Assembly: GCF_027887165.1 (NCBI RefSeq)
Contig: NC_077232.1
Coordinates: forward strand, 57,675,788 to 57,739,787
DNA length: 64,000 bases
Reading direction: 5' to 3'
Source: Monodelphis domestica
Lineage: Eukaryota; Chordata; Mammalia; Didelphimorphia; Didelphidae
The notes beneath the pieces were generated by a model, which worked only from the letters and a program-made list of their open reading frames with translations, did not search any database and was not told the DNA's origin. The translations under genes and the position numbers were made by a program. Positions 34,946 through 45,755 of this stretch are shown here, one piece after another (the first letter of the stretch is position 1; each line of letters starts with the position of its first letter).

Positions 34946-35860
34946 AGACTTCTTTCTTCCAAAATATAGATTGGAGTGGGAAGTTCTATTTTTTAAAAAG
35001 CCCAACACAGAAGTTCAAGAAGATGGTGATAAGGACCTAGATGAGGATGATGGCAGTGATTATAATTAGGAAAGGGGTAGACATGAAAAATGTTGAACAG
35101 ATGGAATTAATAAGACCAGATAAGTGAATAAATATGAGAGAGAAGGGAGAAGGCACAGTCAAGAATAATCTCAAAATAATGAATAATGGTGACCAGATAG
35201 AAGATAATGATATAGGTATAAATTGTGAAGAAGCAGCAAGCTCTAGAGAAAGAAAGTGAGTTTGGTTTTAGACATGTTGAAGTTGAGTAGGAACACTCTG
35301 GTAAAGATATCATAGTTGGAGATGATTTTGTTGTTTCTGCATTATAAAACTATATTTATGTTTTATCATTATTCCCATTGTCAAAGGTTGCAGAAGTCAG
35401 TGAGAATGAGGATTAAGAAAGGACCATTGGATTTGGCAAATAAAAGATCATTGGTAACTTTGAAGGAAACAGATGAATGAGAAAAGGAGGCTGCAAATGA
35501 GAGCAAAGTTCTGAAAAAAGTAGGAGAAAATGGGATCAAGAGAAAGGTACATTCGTTTTATTTAGCAGTGAGACTAGTTCTTCCATGAATGTTAGGAAGT
35601 ATGCTCACAAAGTTTGAGGAATGGTGGAGGGCAGATGGAGGAGCCTATGTGGATGGCCTCCAGCTTTTCAGTGAATTATTTCCTTCACTAGTACTCAGCA
35701 TCTGAGTGTAGTGTTGGAGAAATCAGGTTTGATTAGTAGCTCAGCATTGAGAATTTGGAAGTTGAATGTTCAGTAACTGTCAGGTGAGAAAGGAATTAGA
35801 GTGTTAAACTGTAGCTGGCAAGCAAATTATATGGAGTAAAAAACCAAAGATTGTTTTAAG
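34946..35860 (+). repeat. Unclassified old mammalian repeat, part 3
   Basis: Contains TTGGTTTTAGACATGTTGAAGTTGAG near 35260 and AGGACCATTGGATTTGGCAA near 35420, parts of a long purine-rich mammalian repeat interrupted by the retroposon and LINE-1 above. Confidence 0.4.
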
Positions 35861-35862
35861 GC

Positions 35863-35999
35863 AGATGTGTCAAACACCTGGCCCACAAAACTCCCAAGTG
35901 TGGACCGAACCAGATTTAAATGTAATTAGGAAATATTCAGTTAGAGATCACTGACGTGTTATGTTTGGGCATAAAGACCAAACTGTTTGAAACACATGT
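35863..35999 (+). mobile_element. hAT (Charlie-type) MITE
   Basis: The left end GCAGATGTGTCAAACACCTG and right end GTTTGAAACACATG are imperfect inverted repeats. The interior has ACCGAACCAGATTTAAATGT, a motif of a frequent opossum hAT MITE. The 8-bp duplications have decayed beyond recognition. Confidence 0.65.
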
Positions 36000-36164
36000 A
36001 GAGACAGGCAAGCTGGTGGTAGGATGCTGAGCAGGAATAAATTCTTCAGCTGAGGACCATCTAAGAGATTCATGAGTCCAGAAATGATCACCTACCTTAC
36101 AATATTAATGAGCCGTAGTTTTTTAATCATTCTCAGGCTCCACAACTGGTTTTATTGTTGACGG

Positions 36165-36738
36165 TGTTATAGAACCATATTCCAAAGGTCACAACATCTT
36201 TATACTGTGATAGGAAAAGAACGTTTTGCAACAAACTGAGTAGTGCATATGTCAGAGTGATTAAAAGGAGCATGTGACTGAGAGTCACATGGGAGCCTAA
36301 GGCTGGAGATCTGGGGAAAGGTTCAAAGGAACCAGCTATCTGGGCACTTCTCTCCTGGAAGGACCTGAGGTTGGAGGCTTGGAAAAACAGGTTTCTGGCT
36401 TCTGATAACAACTAAAGAGAGGAATCTTAAAACTGGCTGCTGGCAGCTTGAGTAAAGAAGATTGAGGACACACTTCACCACTGGACCTGCTTTGACAGTT
36501 ATCAACTGAAGATCCTGGCCCATTTGATTGGACTCCATTTGTGAGACTTAGTTATTGGGGAAACTTACTGCTTAGCTTAGAATAAGATAGTTTTAGGCAG
36601 ATTTATAGAAATTGGTGTTTAAGATAACTTGTAGTAATTCTCCTAACCCCTGTTCCTTCCTCCCCTTCCCAACCAATAAATCTGAATTTTTTATATCTTT
36701 CCCTCTTGTTCATTCCTCACCAAATTCCCATTATAACA
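36165..36738 (+). repeat. Probable solo LTR related to the ERV-A LTR
   Basis: The block starts TGTTATAGAACC and ends CCCATTATAACA, giving the TG...CA ends and a short inverted terminal repeat. Its 574 bp match the length of the ERV-A LTR without its SINE. The second half follows the ERV-A LTR order: TTAGCTTAGAATAAGATAG, a ...TAACTT... block, pyrimidines, then CCAATAAATCTG as polyadenylation signal. The flanking 4-mers do not match. Confidence 0.5.
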
Positions 36739-37052
36739 TTAGGTGTTACCACCTTTGCAGTACTGATAGCATCTTGACATCAATTAGGTGGTATATGTGT
36801 ATACAAAGGTGCACACATACATACACACACATGCTCATGGAATTTCTAAATATATCATAAGGTTCCCTAAGGGGAGCTATGGATATAAATCTGTCATATT
36901 CACCTCTCTCCAGAGATTGTAATTTTTACCTTGAGTGGAATAGGAAAAAAGGGCCACAAAGCTGGTTGTTTTGTTCTCCTCTGAGAGAGGGGGATACTAG
37001 GCTAGAATTATATATATTCTCCCAAATTTTGTGCTATATTATGTCATATACA

Positions 37053-37650
37053 TTTAGTAGTAGTAGTAGTCTCTCGGTAACTGAGGATGACGATTGTCTT
37101 TGTGTGTTTTCATCTATGGTGTATAGATGAGTGTGCACAAAGACACTTGTGCGTGAAGGAGATTTAAGTGGAAAAGTCAATGCACAGAGACAGTCCCACT
37201 CTCTCAGTGTTGGAAGCCTGGGTCCAGTGGCATGAAAAATCATTACACCTGGAGACTTCCTCAGCTGCACTGGATGGCCATGTTGTCCTTTGTGCTCCAA
37301 CACGCCCTAAGCACTCCACAGTGCTTTGCTGCGTTGCCCTCTCAGCCATTGAACCTTCTCATTGGTTTCTTCCATCTGTTCAGCCAAAGCAGTCTTCACA
37401 TGCTGGGTGAGCAAAGCCCTGGTTCACCAGGGGTCAACGACCCGATGACTACTCTCACAAGGTTTAGCTGGCCTGTCAAAGTCATTGCCCGGGGTGTGGC
37501 CGCTGACACATGCTAGCAGCTACTGGGAGCCACAAGTGAGAGCTGGGTGTCAGGTGAGGGTCAGAGGCTGGAGAGCTGCCCTAAGAGGGCACCACAAGCC
37601 CTCCATACCAGAGATACTACCCTTCCCTGAGCACCCCATACACCCCAGAG
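37053..37650 (-). mobile_element. Unclassified retroposon with (ACT)n tail, copy B
   Basis: The (TAG)n run at 37054-37070 is the reverse of the copy A tail. Bases to about 37440 are the reverse complement of copy A with scattered differences. A further 200 bases (to about 37650) extend the element on its 5' side, so copy A is the more truncated. Together they form an inverted pair about 2.1 kb apart. A TA-rich stretch follows (37660-37760). Confidence 0.65.
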
Positions 37651-38027
37651 AATTATAAATGACACAAATGACACATTTATATATTACATATATATACACA
37701 TATGTATATACATATAATATATATTTATATATTATAATATACACATATATTATATGCATTCTCCCCCTCAAATTTTGATGGGTTCAGGGAATTTTTTTTG
37801 CTCAAAAGTTTTCCTAGTCATTATCTATTAAGATGAGAGGATGTCCCAAACTTATACCCATTGGTTTGGTCATAGCATGTAGTTAATAGAATGTAAACAT
37901 ATTTATACAAGCAAATGAGCTGAAATCTGAAAAATCATACAGATTCAAATATACTAGAAAAATATAGAAGAATAAGCCATTTTAATGGAAACGAGATGAG
38001 GTCTCTATTCAAATGAAAAATCTTTCT

Positions 38028-38133
38028 TTTAAATTTTTATTTAATTGATTAATTAAGAAAAATTTCCCATGGTTACATGATGTTCTTTTCCTCCCCTCCT
38101 CCCATCCCACTCCCATAGCCAACGTTCATCAAT
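38028..38133 (-). mobile_element. Very short LINE-1 3' end insertion
   Basis: Reverse LINE-1 3' UTR (CCCATGGTTACATGATGTTC). TGAAAAATCTTTCT at 38014-38027 and 38134-38147 is the target duplication. Confidence 0.8.
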
Positions 38134-38270
38134 TGAAAAATCTTTCTCTCAACTAAGAAAAATTTCCCATGGTTACATGATGTTCTTTTCCTCCCCTCCT
38201 CCCATCCCACTCCCATAGCCAACGTTCATCAATTGAAAAATCTTTCTCTCAACTAAGAAAAATTTCCCAA
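38055..38270. repeat. Exact 100-bp tandem duplication (2.15 copies)
   Basis: The units 38055-38154 and 38155-38254 are identical by direct reading, and a third copy starts (AAGAAAAATTTCCCA) and breaks off at about 38269. The unit contains most of the short LINE-1 fragment plus its right target duplication, so the duplication came after that insertion. An assembly artefact should be excluded. Confidence 0.9.
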
Positions 38271-38833
38271 TGTCTCTTGGGAGGAAAACAGGAAATCAAG
38301 ACAAGTTTAACTTCTAAAGTCTGTCAAACTCTCTGTCTTCAAATGTCTTGAGGTTTTCTTATGAGGGTATAGAAACATAAGTGTCTTCTCTTGTAGCAGA
38401 AATGAAGAAGCAACTCTACTCTCACACAGTCATGCATGGTCATGTTTTCATTTTCCCTAATAATCTAGAATCATATTTTTAGGCAGGGAATTACCCTCCT
38501 CTCACTTTCCCCCACCTTTCATCTCTCAACTTTTGTTTGGGAATTCAGTTATATTAACACCTTTTTTGACCTCTAATTAGCACTTTTCAGATTTGGAAGT
38601 GAGTCTTCTACTTAAATTTTGTATCTGAACTCTAAATAGTAGTTAGTAATAAGTTTAGGACAGGAAGAATCCACAAAGATGAAATCAGAGACCTTTGGGA
38701 GTACTGAAGAAAACTAACTACATAAAATGTCTTCCAGAAAGATGGTAGAATAAAATGTCAAAAGAGAGCCTCCAATCTAAGTCTGCTATAGAAATGGCAG
38801 TTTAAAAAATAACTTACAAATAACACCTTAAGG
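38271..38833. other. No recognised feature
   Basis: Unassigned. Confidence 0.4.
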
Positions 38834-39033
38834 GCATTTTTAACCTTTACTTTCTGCCTTAGAATCAATACTGTGCATTGGCTCCAAGGCAGAAGAGCAG
38901 TAAGGACTAGACAATGGAGGTCATGACTTGCCCAGGACCACACAGCTAAGAAGTGTCTCTGGTTAGATTTGAAGTCAGGATCTCCTGTCTCTAAGTTTGT
39001 CTCTCAATTCATTAAACGACCTAGTTGCCTCTT
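38834..39033 (-). mobile_element. Marsupial tRNA-type SINE (copy 5)
   Basis: Reverse-strand AATCAATACTGTGCATTGGC, GCCCAGGACCACACAGCTAA and CTCTCAATTCATTAAACGAC. Clearly diverged. Confidence 0.85.
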
Positions 39034-39239
39034 GGATATTGTTTAAAATTACCCCAAACAATGAACAAACCAAAGTAGAATATTAATGCAAAGAAAAATA
39101 TCATTGAATAAGAATAAACAGAAGCAAAATCTTGAGAAGAATGGCATACTGAAACTTGATAGTTCCATAAGAAACAATCCAAGAAATTCCTCAAGATAGT
39201 CAAATAATTAATAGCAGTAGAGAACAGGAGATGTGAGAC

Positions 39240-39790
39240 CAGTGTTCAGGGGGAAAAAATCAAACCTTAAAAGGTCTTTTTGAAAAACATCCTTGTAGAA
39301 GTAATGGTAGAAGTTTTAAGATTAGGGGGAGTAGATAAAGCAAAGAGTAAGAGGCCAGCTTCAGAAACAGAAACAACTGATCACAAAAGTAGAACCAGAA
39401 CAGGCTAGCTAAAATGAGAGAATTTTCAGGAAAAGGAAAAAGGTGCAAAATATAGCCAAGAAGTCTAAAGACAAGGAATAGGCCCCTGGATTCCATGATT
39501 TGATAATTAGTAACCTTGAAAAGAGTAGTTTTGATAGTGTTAGAAATGGAGCTTAGATCCAGAGATGAGGAAATAGACAATTATTTTGAGAAGTCTGTTG
39601 ATAAAATAAAGGGAAGAAATAAGATGGTATCTCAAAGTGTCCATAGTTGTTTGGACAATGATAGGAATATCTGAGTACATTTGTAATTGTGGGAGAATGA
39701 ACAAAGGCAAAAGAGGCTGTAGATGAGAGAAAAAAGATAATGGATGTGAGCATTTCCCAAAGAATTGGGAAAGAATGGAATGAGGGACAA
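39240..39790 (+). repeat. Unclassified old purine-rich repeat
   Basis: Same compositional and motif class as 34946-35860 (GAGAGAAAAAAGATAATGGATGTGAG). The several minus-strand frames over it (39260-39883) are shadows of purine-rich DNA. Confidence 0.35.
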
Positions 39791-39894
39791 CAAGTCCATC
39801 CCTCTGACTTCTGAATCTACAAATATGATCAACATCTTTATCTCAATCACTGATAAAAATGTTGAAAAGGACAGAGCCTTCATAAGTCATAGAA

Positions 39895-40045
39895 CTGAGA
39901 ACTGGAGATTATCTTAGAGATTATCTATTTGAAATCATTCATTTTACAGATGAGGAAAATGAGGCATACTCATTCTTGCTTAGACTCACATAGGCAGTTA
40001 TTATGACTCTAAATTCTATGTCCTTTCAACTCTCCCTTTAGTCCA
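39895..40045 (-). repeat. MIR-class repeat
   Basis: TTTTACAGATGAGGAAAATG, then a degraded CACATAGGCAGTTATTATGA block. Confidence 0.55.
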
Positions 40046-41464
40046 GTTGTTTAAACAGTTGAAACTCTATCTATTCTCCAGTTCATATTTCTCCATCTTA
40101 TTCAGATGGTTAGCCCAATAGTGTTTTCTAAAGGCCTTACTGAAATGAAGGTGTATTTCCTGAAGCTTTCTTCTAAAATTCTAGTAACCCAATCCAAAAA
40201 GAAAATTAATTTCCTTGGATGAAGTTGCTTACTTACATTTTACTTAAGGTAATACCTAGTGGTAGAAGGGTTTTTTAAAAATGTTATCTTCATTTCCAAA
40301 TCCATCTCCTCTCTTTTACTCAGAGAACCATCTGGTGTAACAAAGGAGAGACAGAGGGTGTGCAAAGCAGATCAGTAAAATGAGCATATTAAAGAATTAG
40401 CCTTCCAACCTCACTTGGCATTCCAGTTACTGAGAAGACTGAAATAAATGTGATTGTTCCTTCTGGCCAGGAATATTATCCATCAGAGTCAAAACCAGCC
40501 TGGGTTACTGGAGCTATGCCCTAGATACATAGTAGACTTAATAAATGCTTATGGACATTGAACTGGGCCATATGATTATACAGAAAAATAAAATGAAATG
40601 GTACATGCCTTCAAGGAATTTACACTGAACTCAATCAATCAACAGTATGTTGATTTACAATGTTTCATTTACTTCATTGGAGATATAAATATTTTTTGAT
40701 GAAACAATTAAGTGAGCATCACCATTTTTTGTTACGGACACATTCCATATTCTTATTTTCAGAGTCAGATTATATAATAAGTTTTTACACTTCTCCCTAG
40801 AGTACCTAGCTTTAGTACATAGCAGATACTTAATATCCTAATATCAATCAATTAAATTGGATGGTCCTAAGTAGCCCTGGTGACAATAAACAAAAAGGTA
40901 GTTCTTCCTCTCCCCTCCAAAGGTTCATTCTCTGTCCCTTCTGGTAGTCACATAACTTTCATTCAAGTCATTCTTACATTCTTAAGGACTTCCTCTGTGT
41001 ATCTTGATAATTTCCTCTTTTTTTTTAATGAGAGGTTAACTTACTCCTGCACTGTTTTCTTCTTTCTTTAAAGACCAAGATAGACATTAGCCTTTCATAT
41101 CTGTACAGAGACAGAGGGTGGGGCTTAGATAATGATTACTTGAGAAACCCTTTGAGATTTTGGGATGAAAGGCTCCAACTATAAAATACAATTAAAATAA
41201 TAGTGATAATTATTAGCTAGCTTTGGCCTCTGTAGAATCATTGGATTGTTCCCCCCTCTGGCAAATTCTGAATTATTATAGAAACCCAAATGCATAGTTC
41301 TAAGGTCTACTTGAGTTTAGGAGATAAAACCAATTTGAGAATGTTTTGAACTCTTTTTGAAAGCATACTTGAAAGCATACTGTGCTTATTAATGCATCTT
41401 CATTTCATGAATGTGTATGTGTGATATTAGCCCTTTTCTGGAACTTGTTCAGTCTATATAGGTC
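40046..41464. other. No recognised feature
   Basis: About 1.4 kb. A fragment near 40590-40640 (CCTTCAAGGAATTTACACTG) belongs to the old repeat class seen at 9595. Confidence 0.4.
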
Positions 41465-41985
41465 ATATCATATAATGGAAAGAACACTGAGATGGGAATC
41501 ACAAGAAGTCCTGCTTCTTCCAATGAGTGGGTAACTGTGTGAGTCATCTTCTCCAGACCTCAGTTTCCTCACTTGTATGGGGGATTGGATAAAATTATTT
41601 CAAATACTTTGTTTATTTCAAATATTTCAAATTTCCTCTCAAATACCACAAGAATTAATATGTATGATATTCACTCCACGTGAGAGAACCCACACATACA
41701 TACATACATATACAATACATATACACATACTCCACACTGAAAGTTTACTTTAGATATCCTGTGTAATCCTAATAAGTTTCATAGGACAGGGTCAGACCCC
41801 ATTTGAGACCAGTGGAGCAGAGGGGAAGGATAACAGTAAGACTAGAAGTTAAAACATGGTTTCTAACATAAGCTGGCTTGCCATTATGGCAGTATAGCTT
41901 TGGGCAAGTCACTTCTCTTTAGGTTTCAGTTTTCTGTCTGGATCATAAGGAAGTAGAATTAGATATTCTCCAAGGACTAAGACTG
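41465..41985 (+). repeat. MIR-class fragments
   Basis: Two pieces: 41465-41600 (CAGACCTCAGTTTCCTCACT) and 41880-41985 (TTTGGGCAAGTCACTTCTCT). Between them are an ATTTCAAAT repeat and an ACATACATACATAT run. Confidence 0.55.
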
Positions 41986-41999
41986 TAATATCCTTCTGC

Positions 42000-42003
42000 T
42001 TTC
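42000..42003. repeat. 4-bp target duplication (left) of ERV-A
   Basis: TTTC precedes the 5' LTR and recurs at 50373-50376 right after the 3' LTR. Four bases is the usual integration duplication of gammaretrovirus-like elements. Confidence 0.65.
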
Positions 42004-42221
42004 TGTAGCAAAGAAAGTTGCAACGGATTGATTGACAGCCCTCAAGCCAAGGATTCTACAAGAGCTGGCTGGGTCAGAATTCTAAGGGCTTAGAGAAAAC
42101 AGTTTTTCAACTGACTCTCAGTCAGTCTGGAGCTGGAATTCAAGCCTGAAAGTGTGAATCTGGGACTCTTCCTGGACAAATCCATCTATCAAGCTGCCTG
42201 CCTTATAATAACATCAAGCAA
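42004..42221 (+). repeat. ERV-A 5' LTR, truncated
   Basis: Aligns with the first part of the 3' LTR (49564-49640 plus 49874 to about 50016), for example CTACAAGAGCTGGCTGGGTC and ATCAAGCTGCCTGCCTTATA. It stops at the LINE-1 junction after CAAGCAAAGG. The remaining roughly 350 bp of LTR and the primer-binding site are not found after the LINE-1. Confidence 0.85.
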
Positions 42222-42234
42222 AGGAAATAATGAA

Positions 42235-42684
42235 AAAAATGTGAAGGAAGGAGGCCTTGCAGTCCCACATCTCAAGCTATACTATAAAGCAGTGGTCATC
42301 AAAACAATATGGTATTGGCTAAGAGACAGAAAGGAGGATCAGTGGAATAGACTTGGGGTAAGTGACCTCAGCAAGACAGTCTATGACAAGCCCAAAGATC
42401 CCAGCTTTTGGTACCAAAATCCACTATTTGATAAAAACTGCTGGGAAATTTGGAAGACAGTTTGGAAGAAATTAGGTTTGGATCAACATCTCACACCCTA
42501 CACCAAGATAAACTCAGAATGGGTGAATGACCTGAACTTAAAGAAGGAAACTATAAGCAAATTAGGTGAATACAGAATAGTATACATGCCAGATCTTTGG
42601 GAAAGAAAAGATTTTAAAACCAAGCAAGAGTTGAAAAAAAAATCACAAAATGTAAAATCAATAACTTTGATTACATCAAATTAA
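42235..42684 (+). pseudogene. LINE-1 ORF2 fragment, C-terminal part 1
   Basis: GGLAVPHLKLYYKA, then FWYQNPLFDKNCWEIW and LTPYTKINSEWVNDLNL are ORF2p thumb and post-RT motifs. The upstream codons of the same open frame (42154-42234) are LTR sequence and not ORF2. The stop at 42684 and the gap to the next fragment show decay. Reverse-transcriptase and endonuclease domains are missing because of 5' truncation. Confidence 0.85.
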
Positions 42685-42814
42685 AAAAATATTTTGTACA
42701 AACAAAACCAATGAAACCAAAATTAGAAGGGAAGCAACAAATTGGGAAACAATCTTCATAACAAAAACCTCTGACAAAGGTCTAATTACTCAAATTTATA
42801 AAGAGGTAAACCAA

Positions 42815-43288
42815 TTGTACAAAAAATCAAGCCATTCTCCAATTGATAAATGGGCAAGGGACATGAATAGGCAATTTTCTGTTAAGGAAATCAAAACTAT
42901 TAATAAGCACATGAAAAAGTGTTCTAAATCTCTTATAATCAGAGAGATGCAAATCAAAACAACTCTGAGGTACTACTTCACACCTAGCAGATTGGTTAAC
43001 ATGGAAGCAGTGGAAAGTAATGAATGTTGGAGGGGATGTGGCAAAGTTGGGACATTAATGCATTTCTGGTGGAGTTGTGAGTTGATCCAATCATTCTGGA
43101 GGGCAATTTGGAACTATGCCCAAAGGGCAATAAAAGACTGTCTGCCCTTTGATCCAGCCATAGCACTTCTGGGTTTATACCCCAAAGAGATAATAAGGAA
43201 AAAGACTTGTACAAGAATATTCAAAGCTGTGCTCTTTGTGGTGGCAAAAAATTGGAAGATGAGGGGACGCCTTCCAATTGGGGAATAG
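42815..43288 (+). pseudogene. LINE-1 ORF2 fragment, C-terminal part 2
   Basis: [33 protein letters not shown] and the Cys-rich [18 protein letters not shown] region, then FDPAIALLGLYPKE, form the C-terminal segment of ORF2p, an RNA-binding region needed for retrotransposition. The frame closes before the normal end. Confidence 0.88.
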
Positions 43289-43815
43289 CTGAACAAATTG
43301 TGGTATATGTTGGTGATGGAATACTATTGTGCTCAAAGGAATAATAAAGTGGAGGAATTCCATGTGAACTGGAATGACCTCCAGGAATTGATGTAGAGTG
43401 AGAAGAACAGAACCAGGAGAACATTGTACACAGAGACTGATACACGGTGGTACAATCGAATGTAATTGACTGCTCTACTAGTGGCAATACAGTGATCCTG
43501 AACAACCTGGAGGGATCTGTGAGAAAGAACACTATCCACATTCAGAGAAAAAACTGAGAGTAGAAACACTGAAGAAAAACAACTGCTTGATTACATGGGT
43601 TGAGGGGGATAGGATTGGAGATATAGACTCTAAATGAGCATCTTAGTGCAAACATCAACAAAATGGAAATAGGTTTTGATCAAGGACACATGTAATACCC
43701 AGGGGAATTGCACGTCAGCTATGGGAAGGGTGGTGGGAGGGGAGGGAGGGAAACAATATGATTCTTATAACCAAGGAATAATGTTCTAAATTGACTAAAT
43801 AAAAAGAAACAGAAA

Positions 43816-44087
43816 CAGAGTAAAAGAGAAAATAATACTAATTCTATTGTATATACTAGATTAATGATGAATGTAAACTTGTCTGGGGACATGTTAAAGG
43901 ATTTATTGTATGTGTTTTGGGAGTGTCTTGTACATATCCCTTACATTGTTTTCACTTAGTTCCCTAAATTTTGTTACATATTGTTAGAATACCAGTAGAT
44001 GAAACCATGTATGTTGTTATCTATACTGTCTTGTCATATGCCCCCTTACTGTATATCTGTTTATGTATTGTCTAGAAGTGTAGAGTT
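43816..44087 (+). other. ERV-A leader remnant
   Basis: AT-rich sequence between the LINE-1 and the first gag frame. No primer-binding site can be recognised. Confidence 0.45.
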
Positions 44088-45473
44088 GTGTTGTTTATTA
44101 TTGGAAATAGGTTTAAGGCTACAGTTGTAGGGGAAACCAAAGATTCAGAACTAAAACAGATGGTAATATTGATGAAACAACTAGATCAAATAGAAGCATA
44201 CTTGAAAGACAAAAAATGTATAACTAAAGAATATGGTTTTGATGTAAAGGAAAAAGATGGCTCACCTAAAAATTTAAATAGGCTACAAAAGGAAGAGGCT
44301 GAAGGCAACCTTACCCTATTCCCTCTGTAAGATCTCCCTGTGATTTTTAGGGATGAGATTTTCCAAGTGAAAACTCATAAGAGATTTACCCCAGAGGATT
44401 TAGAGTCAATAAAAAAGAGAACTTCTGCATTTGTGGATGAACCAAATAAGGTAATCAAGGAAATTCAGAGGGCCATTGATCTTTTTGATCCTGACTATAA
44501 TGACTTTGCTTTATTAAGAAAAGAACTTTTAACTAAGAGGTAAAGAATAAGTTTATAGATGAGACGAGGCAGGATCCCTTATTAATGCCATGGCCACAAG
44601 ATTAGAAAGACACAGATATGAATAGCAAAGAACAATACGATACAATGAAAGAAGCTAGAAGCAATACTAGATGTTATGGGAAAATACACTAAAAGGTCAA
44701 ATGCATGGTATAAGTTTGAGGGAATTAAACAAAAGGCTAATGAAATATCTAGTACATTCCTTGATCACATTACTGAAACTGCTGAAACATATTTCAACAT
44801 GGATGTTCTGGAAGAGGGAACAATTACACATTAAAAAAAAAAGAATTTTTGTCAAGAATGCTATCCCTAAAATAAAATTATTTTTAAGAATGATTATCCA
44901 GATTGGGAGGAGATGGAATTAAAGGATCTGAGAAGAAAGGCAACATACTTATGTACAAATAATGAGGACATATATGAGGAAAGGGAAATGTTTATAGAAG
45001 ATCTAATTGAAGAAAACAGAGGACAAAGCAAGAGAGTGAAATTAAAGAAGTTAAGGCAGTGGCAGCATTTAAAGCCATGCAATCTAATAATAACTATTAC
45101 AAGCCTAGGGTCAGAAGATCTGGTCCCCAAAGATGCTTTTTTATGCAATAGGGTTGTCCATTTTGTCAGGGAATGCAGATATAGAGGTCAGTTTTCCAGA
45201 CAATTGAACAGAAATGGAGGATTTATTAGACAAAATAATTATAACAATAATAATTGGAATAACAACAATAATAATTGGAATAATAATAATAGCAATAATA
45301 GCTGGAATAACTACCAAAGAAGGAATAATGGAAATACATATCAGAATGCTTGTTGTCATGGAGCTCAAGCACCAGATCTAAACACCATACAGGATTGGGT
45401 TAAGTCTGGAGCAAGGCCCAAATATAGTCAAGTTGTTAAGGGTGATCAGAACAAAGGGACTTGTTCCTTATGA
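44088..45473 (+). pseudogene. gag: ERV-A gag pseudogene
   Basis: Gag pieces lie in two frames: 44088-44330 and 44340-44543 (same frame, separated by a stop; the second reads like the capsid N-terminal half), then 44671-44922 (different frame), then 44913-45473. The third part has a capsid C-terminal look and a lysine/arginine-rich nucleocapsid. One zinc knuckle remains at about 45135-45180 as C-N-R-V-V-H-F-V-R-E-C, but its first cysteine is lost because the spacing there is one base off. An Asn/Trp-rich repeat follows. Gag would form the virion core; this copy is interrupted by several stops and shifts. Confidence 0.75.
45238..45325 (+). repeat. Asn/Trp-coding tandem repeat in gag
   Basis: AAT/AAC-rich units, each with one TGG, encode blocks such as NNNNWNNNNNNWNNNN in the gag frame, directly after the zinc knuckle. 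The unit period is roughly 21-24 bases. On DNA level it is an (AAT)n-like microsatellite interrupted regularly by TGG. Confidence 0.85.
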
Positions 45474-45755
45474 AGGTTTACCCAGTGTTCTTCTGTATTT
45501 GAATCAAGGGAAAAATGAATTGAGATTATATGAAAGTGATTGCAATGGTAATAAAGTTAATGAAGTTATAGATGATGTGATTGACTCAAAGGATAATTTA
45601 ATTAGTGTTGATAGTTGTAAGGAAAAGTAATATTGTGATATAAAATTAATAGAAAATTCTAATGATTGTAAAATAATGGAAAATTGTGAATAATGTAAAC
45701 TGGAAAATGATAAAGTGATTGTAAATGAGAACAATGATACCAAGGTGAAGAGTAT

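Larger units (their letters stand above)
42222..43815 (+). mobile_element. 5'-truncated LINE-1 inside the ERV-A 5' LTR
   Basis: It starts in the late part of ORF2 and runs to the 3' UTR (TTCTAAATTGACTAAATAAA). It carries two ORF2 fragments and no poly-A beyond a short A-rich tail. The sequence on the far side is retroviral leader/gag and not the rest of the LTR, so the insertion was accompanied by a deletion of LTR and leader, or the deletion came later. Confidence 0.88.

Noticed and set aside
37168..37410. 80-codon frame conserved in both copies of the inverted retroposon
   Set aside because: Shared because both copies descend from the same element; it is antisense to the element's tail direction and no domain is seen.
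42000..42003. Alternative ERV-A boundary ending at CTACA (50369) for a symmetric TGTAG...CTACA
   Set aside because: With that end the flanking bases do not match; ending at CTACAACA gives matching TTTC flanks, so I chose it, though a 4-bp match can occur by chance.
42996..43569. Several minus-strand frames over LINE-1
   Set aside because: Antisense shadows of ORF2 and the 3' UTR; the plus strand has the recognisable ORF2 motifs.
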